DNA of 64,000 nt from Bacteroidota bacterium. Lineage in GTDB: Bacteria > Bacteroidota > Bacteroidia > Bacteroidales > UBA12077. Below are positions 25,687 through 33,955 of the stretch, piece by piece. Under the pieces are notes generated by a model that saw only the letters and a list, made by a program, of their open reading frames with translations, was not told the origin of the DNA and searched no databases. The stretch is taken from positions 607,991-671,990 of the forward strand of contig JAHLLG010000002.1 in the NCBI GenBank assembly GCA_020444275.1. The letters run 5' to 3'. The first letter of the stretch is position 1. Each line of letters starts with the position of its first letter. The translations under genes were made by a program, and so were the position numbers.

Positions 25687-26442
25687 TTATATTCTTACTG
25701 GTATATTTTTCTTGTCTAATCTCTGTTTAAGCTTTGAAATTTCAATCTCTTTATAATGAAAAACACTGGCAGCCAGGGCTGCTTCAACATTTGCATACTT
25801 GAAAACTTCTTCAAAATCCTGAATAGATCCTGCACCACCTGATGCAATCACTGGAATATTTAAGTTTTCAGTAAGCCATTTCAGCGGTTCTAAAGCAAAT
25901 CCATTCTTTGTTCCATCGTGATTCATGGATGTAAACAATATTTCTCCACATCCCAACGATTCTGCTTGTTTTGTCCAAGTAAAAAGCTCCAATCCCGTTT
26001 TTATTCTTCCGCCGTTTTTGTAAACAATCCATTTTTCATTTTCAAATTTGGCATCTATAGCCAATACAATAAACTGACTTCCAAACTTTTCAGCAATTTG
26101 TTGTATCAATTCAGGATTATTGATTGCAGCAGAGTTTACAGAAATTTTATCAGCTCCTGCTGAGAGAATCATATCTGCATCTTCAAGACTAGAGATTCCG
26201 CCACCCACCGTAAAAGGAATGTTGATTTTCCTGGCAATCTTTTTAACTAGATCTGCTAATGTTTTTCGTTTTTCGTGTGATGCTGTAATATCTAGAAATA
26301 CCAATTCATCAGCTCCGTTATCACTGTAAAACTTACCCAGTTCAACAGGATCGCCAACATTTTTTAAATTTTCAAATTCAATTCCTTTAACAGTTTGTCC
26401 GTTGTTAATATCCAAACAGGGGATTATTCGTTTTGCTAACAT
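25687..26442 (-). CDS. hisF: Imidazole glycerol phosphate synthase cyclase subunit
   Basis: A 251-residue TIM-barrel enzyme beginning [12 protein letters not shown], with catalytic Asp11 there and Asp in LAIDAKFEN (about 130), plus the phosphate-binding GGGIS and ASGGAGS loops. With HisH it converts PRFAR to imidazole glycerol phosphate and AICAR. It overlaps hisA by 7 nt, typical of translational coupling. Confidence 0.97.
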   Translation of the reverse strand: MLAKRIIPCLDINNGQTVKGIEFENLKNVGDPVELGKFYSDNGADELVFLDITASHEKRKTLADLVKKIARKINIPFTVGGGISSLEDADMILSAGADKISVNSAAINNPELIQQIAEKFGSQFIVLAIDAKFENEKWIVYKNGGRIKTGLELFTWTKQAESLGCGEILFTSMNHDGTKNGFALEPLKWLTENLNIPVIASGGAGSIQDFEEVFKYANVEAALAASVFHYKEIEISKLKQRLDKKNIPVRI

Positions 26443-27158
26443 TGTTTTAGTGTTAAATTTTCAACAGGGATAATATCTTCATAAAATGCTTTTCCTACAA
26501 TTACTGCATCAATACCTACTTTATCCAATTCATAAATATCTTTTTTCGAACTTACACCGCCACTTGCAATGATATATTTGTCCGGGAAAAACTCTTTGAG
26601 TGATTTGTACAATTCAATATTTGCACCTGAAAGCATTCCGTCGCGGGCAATATCGGTACACATAAATTTATCAATTCCCAGATCAGCGTAAGCTGAAATT
26701 AAATCGTAAATCTGAATATTGGTTTCCTTGGTCCATCCATTAATGTAAACCTTCTTATTAAAAACATCCGAGGCGACTATAAATAATTTAGCACCAAATT
26801 CATTAATTAAATTTTTAAATGTTTCGGGTTCTTTGATTGCCAAACTGCCTATTCCAATATAACTGGCACCGGCATTCAAAGCATTTTGAACTTGCTTTTG
26901 AGTTCTAATTCCACCGCTATAATCTACAGTAAGGTTTGTTTTGGAACAGATATCTTTTAAGACATTTATATTTTCGGTTTCGCCCGATTTAGCTCCATCC
27001 AGGTCCACCAGATGTAGGCGTTTATAACCCTGATTTTCGAATGCTTTTGCTACCATAGCAGGCTCACTCGAATAAACTGTTTTTTGATTGTATTTTCCTT
27101 GCGACAGTCGTACGCACTGACCATCCATTAAATCGATTGCTGGTATTATTTCTATCAT
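26436..27158 (-). CDS. hisA: Phosphoribosylformimino-5-aminoimidazole carboxamide ribotide isomerase
   Basis: A 240-residue TIM barrel, paralogous to HisF, beginning [20 protein letters not shown], with catalytic Asp near residue 9 and a second in CTDIARDGM (about 168), and IASGGVSS and GIGSLA phosphate loops. It isomerises ProFAR to PRFAR. It overlaps hisH by 4 nt and hisF by 7 nt. Confidence 0.97.
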   Translation of the reverse strand: MIEIIPAIDLMDGQCVRLSQGKYNQKTVYSSEPAMVAKAFENQGYKRLHLVDLDGAKSGETENINVLKDICSKTNLTVDYSGGIRTQKQVQNALNAGASYIGIGSLAIKEPETFKNLINEFGAKLFIVASDVFNKKVYINGWTKETNIQIYDLISAYADLGIDKFMCTDIARDGMLSGANIELYKSLKEFFPDKYIIASGGVSSKKDIYELDKVGIDAVIVGKAFYEDIIPVENLTLKQC

Positions 27159-27736
27159 AACTCTATAAAATTTTTTAAAATGATTTCACCTGTTTTTCCG
27201 CTTCGTTCCGGGTGAAACTGCGTAGCGAAAAAGTTATTCTTTTGTAAAGCAGCACTGAAAGGCTTTATGTAATTGCTTTCAGCAATGCTATACTGACTTT
27301 GATCTGCAAAATAACTGTGAACAAAATAAACATAGCTATCTTCAGTTACATCTTTAAATAATGGTCCTTTGCAGTTGTTAAGTTTATTCCACCCGATATG
27401 TGGGACTTTATTTGCTGCCGGAAATCTTTGAATCAATTCATCGAATATTCCTAAACATGGCGTGTTCCCTTCCATAGAATAGTTACACATGAGTTGCATT
27501 CCTAAGCAAATACCTAAAAAGGGTTGAGTTAAAGTTGGGATTAACTCATTTAGTTTTGTTTGGCGCAGGTAATTCATCGTAGTCGATGCCTGACCAACAC
27601 CTGGAAATATTACTTTGTCTGCTTTTGATATGATTTCTGGATCATCGGTAATAACTGGTTTTACTCCTAATCGCTCTAAAGCAAAGGCTACACTTTGTAT
27701 ATTTCCTGCATTGTATTTTATGATTGCTGTTTTCAT
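27155..27736 (-). CDS. hisH: Imidazole glycerol phosphate synthase glutaminase subunit
   Basis: A 193-residue class I glutamine amidotransferase. Nucleophile Cys is in FLGICLGMQLM (about 77), with His and Glu in ATQFHPERSG near the C-terminus. It supplies ammonia to HisF. It overlaps hisA by 4 nt; the 87 nt separating it from hisB hold an inverted repeat. Confidence 0.96.
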   Translation of the reverse strand: MKTAIIKYNAGNIQSVAFALERLGVKPVITDDPEIISKADKVIFPGVGQASTTMNYLRQTKLNELIPTLTQPFLGICLGMQLMCNYSMEGNTPCLGIFDELIQRFPAANKVPHIGWNKLNNCKGPLFKDVTEDSYVYFVHSYFADQSQYSIAESNYIKPFSAALQKNNFFATQFHPERSGKTGEIILKNFIEL

Positions 27737-27752
27737 ATCTTTTATCTCTTAT

Positions 27753-27810
27753 CATATTTCGACAAGCTCAATATGACAAGTTCAAGTCATGCTGAGCTTG
27801 TCGAAGCATG
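27753..27810. repeat. GTCGAA-type intergenic repeat, inverted pair (hisB-hisH gap)
   Basis: CATATTTCGACAAGCTCAAT and onward (27753-27777) faces GTCATGCTGAGCTTGTCGAA and onward (27786-27810), an inverted pair able to fold into a ~24-bp imperfect hairpin. It is the second copy inside the his operon. Confidence 0.8.
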
Positions 27811-27823
27811 AATAGTTTATAAA

Positions 27824-28918
27824 TTAAAGAACTCCCTTTGTTGAAGGCACTGCAAATGAGTACTCATCTTGTTTAATTGCCATCTTTATGCTTCTTCCTA
27901 AGGCTTTAAAAATGCTTTCAATTTTATGGTGTTCGTTATTTCCTTCAGCTTTTATGTTTAAGTTGCACTGCGCAGCATCAGAAAAGGATTTAAAAAAATG
28001 ATAAAACATTTCCGTTGGCATATCACCAATTTTTTCACGTTTAAATTCAGCATCCCAGACTAACCAGGATCGACCGCCAAAATCTAAAGCTACTTGTGCT
28101 AAACAATCGTCCATCGGTAGAGTAAAGCCATAACGCTCAATACCTTTTTTATTTCCCAATGCTTTGTGAAATGCTTCGCCTAAAGCAATAGCTGTATCTT
28201 CAATGGTGTGGTGTTCATCGATATCTAAATCACCTTTCACTTTAATTTTAAGATCAATGGCAGAGTGTTTTGCCAATTGTTCCAACATATGATCAAAAAA
28301 GCGAAGACCAGTTGAGATTAATGATCTACCAGTGCCGTCCAGAGACATCTCAATATCAATATCGGTTTCATTCGTTTTTCTTGTGTGTTTAGCAGATCTG
28401 TAATTATTTCTAATAACATCTACAATTTCCACCCAATTGTTACAAATTTTAAACTCATTACTGTCCAAGCGAATATCGCCTAACAAGATACCCTGGATAT
28501 TCATATTCTTAGCAAGTTCTAAATCGCTTAAACGATCTCCAATAACGAATGACTTATCGTAATCAAGTAATTCATTTAGATAAGTTTTAACCAAACCAAT
28601 TGCTGGTTTTCTATTAGGACTATTCTCTTCAGGGAATGTCTTATCAATAAGTATTTCTGAAAAGATAATTCCTTCTCCTTTTAAGGTGTTTATAAGTTTT
28701 TCCTGAACTATATTAAATGATTCAGTAGGATAGGAGCTGGTTCCTAAACCATCCTGATTGGAAACCATTACCAGTTCATAGTCAAATTGGTTGATTAGTT
28801 GATAAAGAGCTCGAATTACTCCCGGAACAAACTCTAGTTTTTCCAGGCTATCGATTTGTTCATCTTCTGGTTCTCTGATGATCGTTCCATCACGATCTAA
28901 AAACAATATCTTCTTCAT
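27824..28918 (-). CDS. hisB: Bifunctional histidinol-phosphatase/imidazoleglycerol-phosphate dehydratase
   Basis: A 364-residue fusion. The HAD-type phosphatase domain (about 1-165) begins [17 protein letters not shown] with the DxD nucleophile pair. The dehydratase domain (about 170-364) carries [28 protein letters not shown] and [11 protein letters not shown], the manganese-binding His clusters. It catalyses two steps of histidine synthesis. Its start overlaps hisC by 29 nt. Confidence 0.97.
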   Translation of the reverse strand: MKKILFLDRDGTIIREPEDEQIDSLEKLEFVPGVIRALYQLINQFDYELVMVSNQDGLGTSSYPTESFNIVQEKLINTLKGEGIIFSEILIDKTFPEENSPNRKPAIGLVKTYLNELLDYDKSFVIGDRLSDLELAKNMNIQGILLGDIRLDSNEFKICNNWVEIVDVIRNNYRSAKHTRKTNETDIDIEMSLDGTGRSLISTGLRFFDHMLEQLAKHSAIDLKIKVKGDLDIDEHHTIEDTAIALGEAFHKALGNKKGIERYGFTLPMDDCLAQVALDFGGRSWLVWDAEFKREKIGDMPTEMFYHFFKSFSDAAQCNLNIKAEGNNEHHKIESIFKALGRSIKMAIKQDEYSFAVPSTKGVL

Positions 28919-29978
28919 AACTGGGTTTATTTATTCTTTGGAATTGTTTTAAACAGGTAATCAGCATTAAATTATCCAGCGACTTTCCAATAGTAATGCG
29001 CAGGCATCCTTCACAATTGGGTTCATTGGATCTGTCACGTATGATGATTCCTTCTTTCTTAAGAAATGCATACACTTGATTACTTTTTTTAAACTGTACT
29101 AAGAGAAAATTGGCATCTGACGGCCAAATTTTTTCAACAATTGAGAGTTTATCAAGCTCAGAGATGAGCCATTTTTTTTGTTCCAGGATTGCTTTTATTC
29201 CAGAACTCACAGAATTGTCTTCAAGAGCTTTTAATGCAGCTTGTTGATTGATTTGACTAATATTGTATGGATATTTAATCTTATTTAATATTTGTACAAT
29301 TTCTACATTCATAAAAGCCATTCCCAAACGGATTCCAGCCATAGCTCTTGCTTTTGAGAATGTCTGAAGAACAATTAGGTTTGGATAGTTTTGAATTTCT
29401 GAAATTAAATCCGGATCATCTGCAAAGTCAATGTAAGCTTCATCTACAACTATTAAGCCTTTGAACTGATTTAAAAGTTCTAAAATGGATTCTTTCTTCA
29501 TCAGATTTCCGGTAGGATTGTTAGGCGAACAAATAAAAATGATCTTGGACTGAGCTCCTTTTTTCATTATTTCATTTACATCTATTTGAAAATTAGCGTC
29601 AAGATCTATTTTTATAACATTTACGTTATTAATATTAGCGCATACTTCATACATTCCATAAGTAGGAACATTAACTACTATTGAGTCCTTTTCTGGTTCA
29701 CAAAATGCTCTTATTAACAAATCAATGATTTCATCGCTTCCATTTCCCAAAAAGATATTTTCAATAGGTGCATACTTTACAATACCTAGCTTTTCTTTTA
29801 ATTTTCTTTGTAAAGGATCAGGATAGCGATTGTAACCAATCGGGAATGGATTTTCGTTGGCATCCAGCAAGATAGCATCTGAATCATTCACCAGGTCACG
29901 TGCCGATTGATAAGGTTTTAATCTTAGTACGTTTTCCCGTACCAGTTTATTTATGTTAAAATTGCTCATTGTTTTCAT
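28890..29978 (-). CDS. hisC: Histidinol-phosphate aminotransferase
   Basis: A 362-residue fold-type I aminotransferase: [10 protein letters not shown] near residue 33, [14 protein letters not shown], and the pyridoxal-phosphate Lys in [11 protein letters not shown] (about 210). It transaminates imidazole acetol phosphate. It overlaps hisD by 23 nt if the first ATG is used, 14 nt from the second (residue 4); both starts are plausible. Confidence 0.96.
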   Translation of the reverse strand: MKTMSNFNINKLVRENVLRLKPYQSARDLVNDSDAILLDANENPFPIGYNRYPDPLQRKLKEKLGIVKYAPIENIFLGNGSDEIIDLLIRAFCEPEKDSIVVNVPTYGMYEVCANINNVNVIKIDLDANFQIDVNEIMKKGAQSKIIFICSPNNPTGNLMKKESILELLNQFKGLIVVDEAYIDFADDPDLISEIQNYPNLIVLQTFSKARAMAGIRLGMAFMNVEIVQILNKIKYPYNISQINQQAALKALEDNSVSSGIKAILEQKKWLISELDKLSIVEKIWPSDANFLLVQFKKSNQVYAFLKKEGIIIRDRSNEPNCEGCLRITIGKSLDNLMLITCLKQFQRINKPSYEEDIVFRS

Positions 29979-31260
29979 CTTGTATGTTTTTTAATCTTAC
30001 ACTTACTGCATTTTTGTGTGCTTGTAATTGCTCTGCTTCAGCAATGATTTCAACAAAGGGACCGATGATTTCCAAACCTGTTTTATCAGCTTTCTGGAAT
30101 GTTATTTTTTTATAATATGCATCCATATTCAGTCCGCTGTAACTTCTTGCAAAACCATTGGTTGGTAAAGTGTGATTGGTTCCTGAAGCATAGTCGCCCA
30201 AACTTTCTGGAGTATAATTTCCGAGAAATACTGAACCTGCTTGTGTAATTTGTTCAGCAATATTTTCTGGGTTTTGCATTGCTATAATCAAGTGTTCAGC
30301 TGCATATTGGTTACTCACTTGAATCATTTTTTGCTCATTTTTAAGCAATATTATTGCTCCGGATTTTAAGGATTGCCTTGCAATATCTGCACGTGGAAGC
30401 GCCTTTAGTTGATCATTTAAACTCACCAATGTGCGATTAATAAATTCTTTATTGTTTGTAAGCAATATCACCTGACTATCAATTCCGTGTTCGGCTTGTG
30501 AAAGTAGATCAGATGCAACAAATTCAGGATTAGCAGAATCATCAGCTAGTATTAATAGTTCAGAAGGACCTGCAGGCATATCTATTGCAATTCCTTGGGA
30601 TGAAACGATTTGCTTAGCTAAGGTTACAAACTGATTCCCCGGACCAAAAATCTTATCTACTTTTGGAATGGATTCTGTTCCATATGCCATAGCTGCAATA
30701 GCCTGTGCTCCACCACATGAGTAAATATTAGTAACTCGGGATATTTTTGCAGCATATAAAATAGCCGGATTTATTTCACCAGATTTATCAGGTGGTGTGC
30801 ATAGGATAATTTCTTTGCATCCAGCTAGTTGAGCGGGAATAGCTAACATTAAAACTGTTGATATTAATGGAGCTGAACCACCAGGAATATAGATTCCTAC
30901 TTTTTCAATCGGTAAAGCTTTTTGCCAGCAAGTAATTCCTTTCGTTGTTTCTAATGAAATTGTTTTCGGAATTTGTGCTTTGTGAAACTTGCTAATGTTT
31001 TCTGCTGCTATACGAATGGCATTTTTTAATTCAGGATCAAGTAATAACTCTGATTCGTCGATGATTTCATTATAGACAGATAAGTTATCTAAGATCACCT
31101 GATCAAACTTCTTAGTATAATTGATCAACGCTTTATCACCTTTCTGTTGAACCTGCTTAAGGATTTTTTTAACTGCTTTTTCTAGTTTATCTGCATCAAA
31201 AGCAGGTCTGCCTAAAGCATCTGCTAACTGATTTTTATTTGGGTATTCTAAAATTTTCAT
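29956..31260 (-). CDS. hisD: Histidinol dehydrogenase
   Basis: A 434-residue enzyme with the signature GPGNQFVTLAKQIV, GIDMPAGPSELLILAD, zinc-binding DLLSQAEHG, a catalytic EH pair in YAAEHLII, and a C-terminal GTNHTLPTNGFARSYSGLN. It oxidises histidinol to histidine in two NAD-dependent steps. It is 10 nt after hisG. Confidence 0.97.
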   Translation of the reverse strand: MKILEYPNKNQLADALGRPAFDADKLEKAVKKILKQVQQKGDKALINYTKKFDQVILDNLSVYNEIIDESELLLDPELKNAIRIAAENISKFHKAQIPKTISLETTKGITCWQKALPIEKVGIYIPGGSAPLISTVLMLAIPAQLAGCKEIILCTPPDKSGEINPAILYAAKISRVTNIYSCGGAQAIAAMAYGTESIPKVDKIFGPGNQFVTLAKQIVSSQGIAIDMPAGPSELLILADDSANPEFVASDLLSQAEHGIDSQVILLTNNKEFINRTLVSLNDQLKALPRADIARQSLKSGAIILLKNEQKMIQVSNQYAAEHLIIAMQNPENIAEQITQAGSVFLGNYTPESLGDYASGTNHTLPTNGFARSYSGLNMDAYYKKITFQKADKTGLEIIGPFVEIIAEAEQLQAHKNAVSVRLKNIQDENNEQF

Positions 31261-31270
31261 TATTGTTGGT

Positions 31271-32128
31271 TTATAAAATCATTTTCTCAATTGGAATTAC
31301 TAAGATGCCTTGTGCACCTGCTGATTTTAACTGGTCAATTACTTCCCAGAACTTCTCTTCGTTAACCACAGAGTGCAGCGAGCACCAATTATCATCGACT
31401 AAAGGCATAATGGTCGGACTTTTCATTCCGGGTATGATTTCAATAATTTCTTTTAATTTTTCATTAGGTGCATTTAACAGAATGTATTTGTTTGATTTTG
31501 CTTTTTGTACCGATTTTATTCGAAAGATGAGTTGATCCAGAATTTCCTGTATTTCGGGATTTAGCTTTTCTTTACCAATAATAATTGCTTCGGATTCTAT
31601 CACCTTTTCTACTTCTTTGAGTCCGTTGCTGATTAAAGTGCTCCCTGAACTAACAATATCGAAAATACCATCGGCAAGCCCAATACTTGGTGATATTTCA
31701 ACCGAACCACTTATTTGGTGTATTTCTGCGTTAATGTTATTGTCTTGAAGGAATTTCTTTAGAATGAAAGGATAGGAGGTAGCAATGCGCTTATTCTGGA
31801 AGTAATCTACTGAATTATACTTTTCAGATTTTGGAATGGCTAAGGATAACCGGCATTTAGCAAAACCTAATCGCTGATAAACTGATAGTGGATAGCCTTT
31901 TTCGAGCATTTCATTTTCACCTACAATTCCAATATCAGCTACTCCATCATTGATGCATTGTGGAATGTCATCATCTCGTAAATAGAGAATTTCAATAGGG
32001 AAATTTGACGAAACCGATATAAGTTTCCGATTTCCATTGGTTAATTTAATATTGCATTCCTGCAATAATTGAAGCGATTTTTCGCTTAGTCTTCCTGATT
32101 TTTGTACTGCAATTTTTAGTTTTTCCAT
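31271..32128 (-). CDS. hisG: ATP phosphoribosyltransferase, long form
   Basis: A 285-residue long-form HisG with a catalytic bilobed domain (about 1-205; IAVQKSGRLSEKS, DIGIVGENE, ASGSTLISNGL-type PRPP loop SSGSTLISNG) and a C-terminal ACT-like regulatory domain (about 215-285) that binds histidine, so no HisZ is needed. It catalyses the first, feedback-regulated step of histidine synthesis. It is the first structural gene of the operon; its expression passes two leader-peptide attenuators in series. Confidence 0.96.
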   Translation of the reverse strand: MEKLKIAVQKSGRLSEKSLQLLQECNIKLTNGNRKLISVSSNFPIEILYLRDDDIPQCINDGVADIGIVGENEMLEKGYPLSVYQRLGFAKCRLSLAIPKSEKYNSVDYFQNKRIATSYPFILKKFLQDNNINAEIHQISGSVEISPSIGLADGIFDIVSSGSTLISNGLKEVEKVIESEAIIIGKEKLNPEIQEILDQLIFRIKSVQKAKSNKYILLNAPNEKLKEIIEIIPGMKSPTIMPLVDDNWCSLHSVVNEEKFWEVIDQLKSAGAQGILVIPIEKMIL

Positions 32129-32151
32129 AATATTTTTAAATGTGATTAAAC

Positions 32152-32179
32152 AAAAAAGGTCTGCAGAGAACTGCAGACC
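32152..32179 (-). terminator. Proximal intrinsic terminator of the his attenuator region
   Basis: On the minus strand GGTCTGCAG, loop TTCT, CTGCAGACC, followed by six T and 23 nt before the hisG ATG. A perfect 9-bp stem. The leader segment GCAGAAGA (32219-32226) can pair with its loop and 3' arm (TTCTCTGC) with one mismatch, a possible antiterminator. Confidence 0.93.
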
Positions 32180-32210
32180 TTTAATTTCATTTATCGAACC
32201 TTAAAACAAG

Positions 32211-32282
32211 TCATAGTATCTTCTGCCGGGTGCGGTGCGCACTCGAATGATGATGATGAATATGATGATGTTTTTGGTTCAT
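32211..32282 (-). CDS. hisL: Proximal his leader peptide
   Basis: A 23-codon minus-strand ORF: MNQK, three His, Ile, four His, then SSAHRTRQKIL and stop. It has eight His codons. It lies 31 nt before a strong terminator and then hisG. A small hairpin (GTGCG/CGCAC, 32230-32242) falls right after the His run, a possible ribosome or polymerase pause site. This is the canonical layout of His-specific, ribosome-mediated attenuation. The segment GCAGAAGA in its last codons is the candidate antiterminator strand. Confidence 0.92.
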   Translation of the reverse strand: MNQKHHHIHHHHSSAHRTRQKIL

Positions 32283-32315
32283 GTTGTTTTTATTGTATTA
32301 TAATTTTATTAAATG

Positions 32316-32345
32316 AAAAAGGACCTGCAAATTTGCAAGCCCTTT
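32316..32345 (-). terminator. Distal intrinsic terminator of the his attenuator region
   Basis: On the minus strand AAAGGGCTTGCAA and TTGCAGGTCCTTT form a 13-bp stem with two G-T wobbles, followed by five T. It lies between the two His leader peptides. Its 3' half contains AAATTTGCA (32326-32334), complementary over nine bases to TGCAAATTT in the last codons of the distal leader. Confidence 0.88.
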
Positions 32346-32372
32346 AATTATGTTATTATATTTTTTAGGAAT

Positions 32373-32450
32373 CTACAAAAATTTGCATACACTGCCATTA
32401 CCAGCATAATGATGGTGATGATGAATAGTATGTACAAATTGTAAATTCAT
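32373..32450 (-). CDS. Distal his leader peptide
   Basis: A 25-codon minus-strand ORF: MNLQFVHTI, five tandem His, then YAGNGSVCKFL and stop. It has six His codons. It is the first leader met by RNA polymerase. TGCAAATTT (32379-32387), spanning the Cys-Lys-Phe codons near its end, can pair perfectly over nine bases with the following terminator. A ribosome finishing the peptide would mask this strand (termination); one stalled at His would leave it free (readthrough). It duplicates the proximal leader in design but not in sequence. Confidence 0.9.
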   Translation of the reverse strand: MNLQFVHTIHHHHHYAGNGSVCKFL

Positions 32451-32838
32451 TTTTTTCTGTTTTGATCGTGCAATAATAAGTACAAGATTTAAAAAAACAA
32501 AATTTTTATAACATTACATTCAATAAATATGAATATGAGTGACTTGGAAAAACTCAAATATAAGAACAGAACTGGCAGGAAAATAACAACTAGCGGGAAT
32601 AAAAACCAGTGAAGAACGAAAAAACGAATTGCAATATTTTTTTAGATTATCTGGTTTATAACCCTTTGTATTGCTGATTTTATCCTTAGTTGAAGAAAAA
32701 ATTAATTTAGTTCTTCGGAATTGTTAGAATAATATTCCAATAAATAAGTACACAAATCCTTAAATTGGTTAACATTTTCTGATTTTCATTGTTTATCAAA
32801 ACAAGAGATAAATAATGTTTAATATAAAATAATCAGAT
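32451..32838. other. Divergent intergenic region between the his leader and the UbiA gene
   Basis: 388 nt without a convincing gene. It must hold the promoter of the his leader (a -7 box at 32555-32562) and that of the prenyltransferase gene. A 27-codon ORF from 32529 on the plus strand (MNMSDLEKLKY and on) has no supporting signal. No hairpin of note was seen. Confidence 0.6.
32555..32562 (-). promoter_or_regulatory. -7 promoter element of the his operon leader
   Basis: On the minus strand this reads TATATTTG, identical to the -7 box of the trp leader, about 105 nt before the distal leader ATG. No good -33 TTTG at 18-20 nt was found, so it is tentative. Confidence 0.4.
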
Positions 32839-33837
32839 ATGTTCAAAATATGGATAAATGCATTAAGAGTTATTCCCAGAGTTACTAAGGAAGAATGGAA
32901 TAGTTATGATTTAATTTCTCGTTGGCTGATTGCAACTCGTGCAGCGGTTTTTGTTATGACAGCTATTGCCGCAGGTATTGGTGGCTTGCTGTCTTATCGC
33001 GACGGAAATTTTTCATGGCAGATATTTGTGTTAAGTTTCTTCGGTTTAATATTGGCCCACGCTACGAATAATTTATTAAATGATTTTGTTGATTTCAACA
33101 AAGGAGTTGATAAGGATAATTATTATCGTGCTCAGTACGGGCCGCATCCATTAGAAAACGGTTTTATGAGCAAGGGTAAGTTTATTGTATTTATTGTGGT
33201 AACCGGATTACTGGCACTATTTGCAGGGTTGATGATTACCTACCAGGTAGGATTACAGACGCTTTGGGTTTTAATACCTGGTTTATTCTTCCTCTTATTT
33301 TACACATGGCCATTAAAATATTTTGGTTTAGGAGAAATTTCCGTTGTTTTGGTGTGGGGACCTTTAATGATTGGAGGAACCTATTTTGTGGTTTCAGGCG
33401 GACAGTGGAGTAATTGGGTTGCACTGGTAAGTTTGGTATATGCCTTTGGTCCAACAACTGTTTTGCTAGGAAAGCATACAGATAAATTGCAAGAGGATAA
33501 ATCCAAAGGAATAAAAACCTTACCTGTTATTATTGGCGAAAAAGCATCTCGTTACACAGTAATTGGTTTATGGATACTTCAATATGCATTGGTCATTTAT
33601 CTTGTGCTTACAGCGCAGCTGGGACCTGCTATCTTACTGGTTCTTATATCAGTTCCTAAGTTCATCAAAGAATCGAAAGTAATTGCTAAGAAACGTCCTG
33701 AAAAAGCACCTGAAGGTGAATTGGGGCAAGGCTGGCCTTTGTATTTGGTTCATAGGGCTTTTGTATTTAACCGATCATTCGGAATGCTCTTCTTATTAGG
33801 TTTAATCATCGATGTGGTAATTTACAAATTGATTTAA
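32839..33837 (+). CDS. UbiA-family prenyltransferase (MenA-like)
   Basis: A 332-residue integral membrane protein with about eight helices. The first aspartate-rich motif is in NNLLNDFVDFNKGVD (about residue 75), the second in KHTDKLQEDKSKGIKTLP (about 213). UbiA enzymes attach a polyprenyl chain to an aromatic acceptor; MenA does so with 1,4-dihydroxy-2-naphthoate in menaquinone synthesis. The N-terminal extension and PHPLENGF insert are unlike classical MenA, so the acceptor is uncertain. It opens a plus-strand run that ends in mevalonate-pathway genes, whose products feed polyprenyl synthesis. Confidence 0.82.
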   Translation: MFKIWINALRVIPRVTKEEWNSYDLISRWLIATRAAVFVMTAIAAGIGGLLSYRDGNFSWQIFVLSFFGLILAHATNNLLNDFVDFNKGVDKDNYYRAQYGPHPLENGFMSKGKFIVFIVVTGLLALFAGLMITYQVGLQTLWVLIPGLFFLLFYTWPLKYFGLGEISVVLVWGPLMIGGTYFVVSGGQWSNWVALVSLVYAFGPTTVLLGKHTDKLQEDKSKGIKTLPVIIGEKASRYTVIGLWILQYALVIYLVLTAQLGPAILLVLISVPKFIKESKVIAKKRPEKAPEGELGQGWPLYLVHRAFVFNRSFGMLFLLGLIIDVVIYKLI

Positions 33838-33840
33838 GAT

Positions 33841-33929
33841 AACATACATCTGTATGATCGTTTTTGAAAGTACAGATATGTTAACAAAGGAAATGCTGAT
33901 TATTACTTGAAAAGTAACATTCAGCATAT
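33841..33929 (+). other. Two hairpins between the UbiA and carboxylase genes
   Basis: Hairpin 1: AACATACATCTGTA (33841-33854) with TACAGATATGTT (33871-33882). Hairpin 2: ATGCTGA...TTACTT with AAGTAA...TCAGCAT (about 33893-33927). Neither has a strict T-run, though TTTT follows the second, so a weak terminator or an RNA-processing structure is possible. Confidence 0.5.
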
Positions 33930-33955
33930 TCCTGTTTTAAAAAGAGGATAATAAA

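Noticed and set aside
32211-32450. Polyhistidine runs resembling engineered His-tags
   Set aside because: They lie in tiny ORFs between a candidate promoter, paired terminators and hisG, with no vector sequence nearby; leader peptides explain them.
32529-32612. 27-codon ORF in the his/UbiA intergenic region
   Set aside because: No amino-acid run, no promoter, no downstream hairpin and no similarity I recognise; likely chance.
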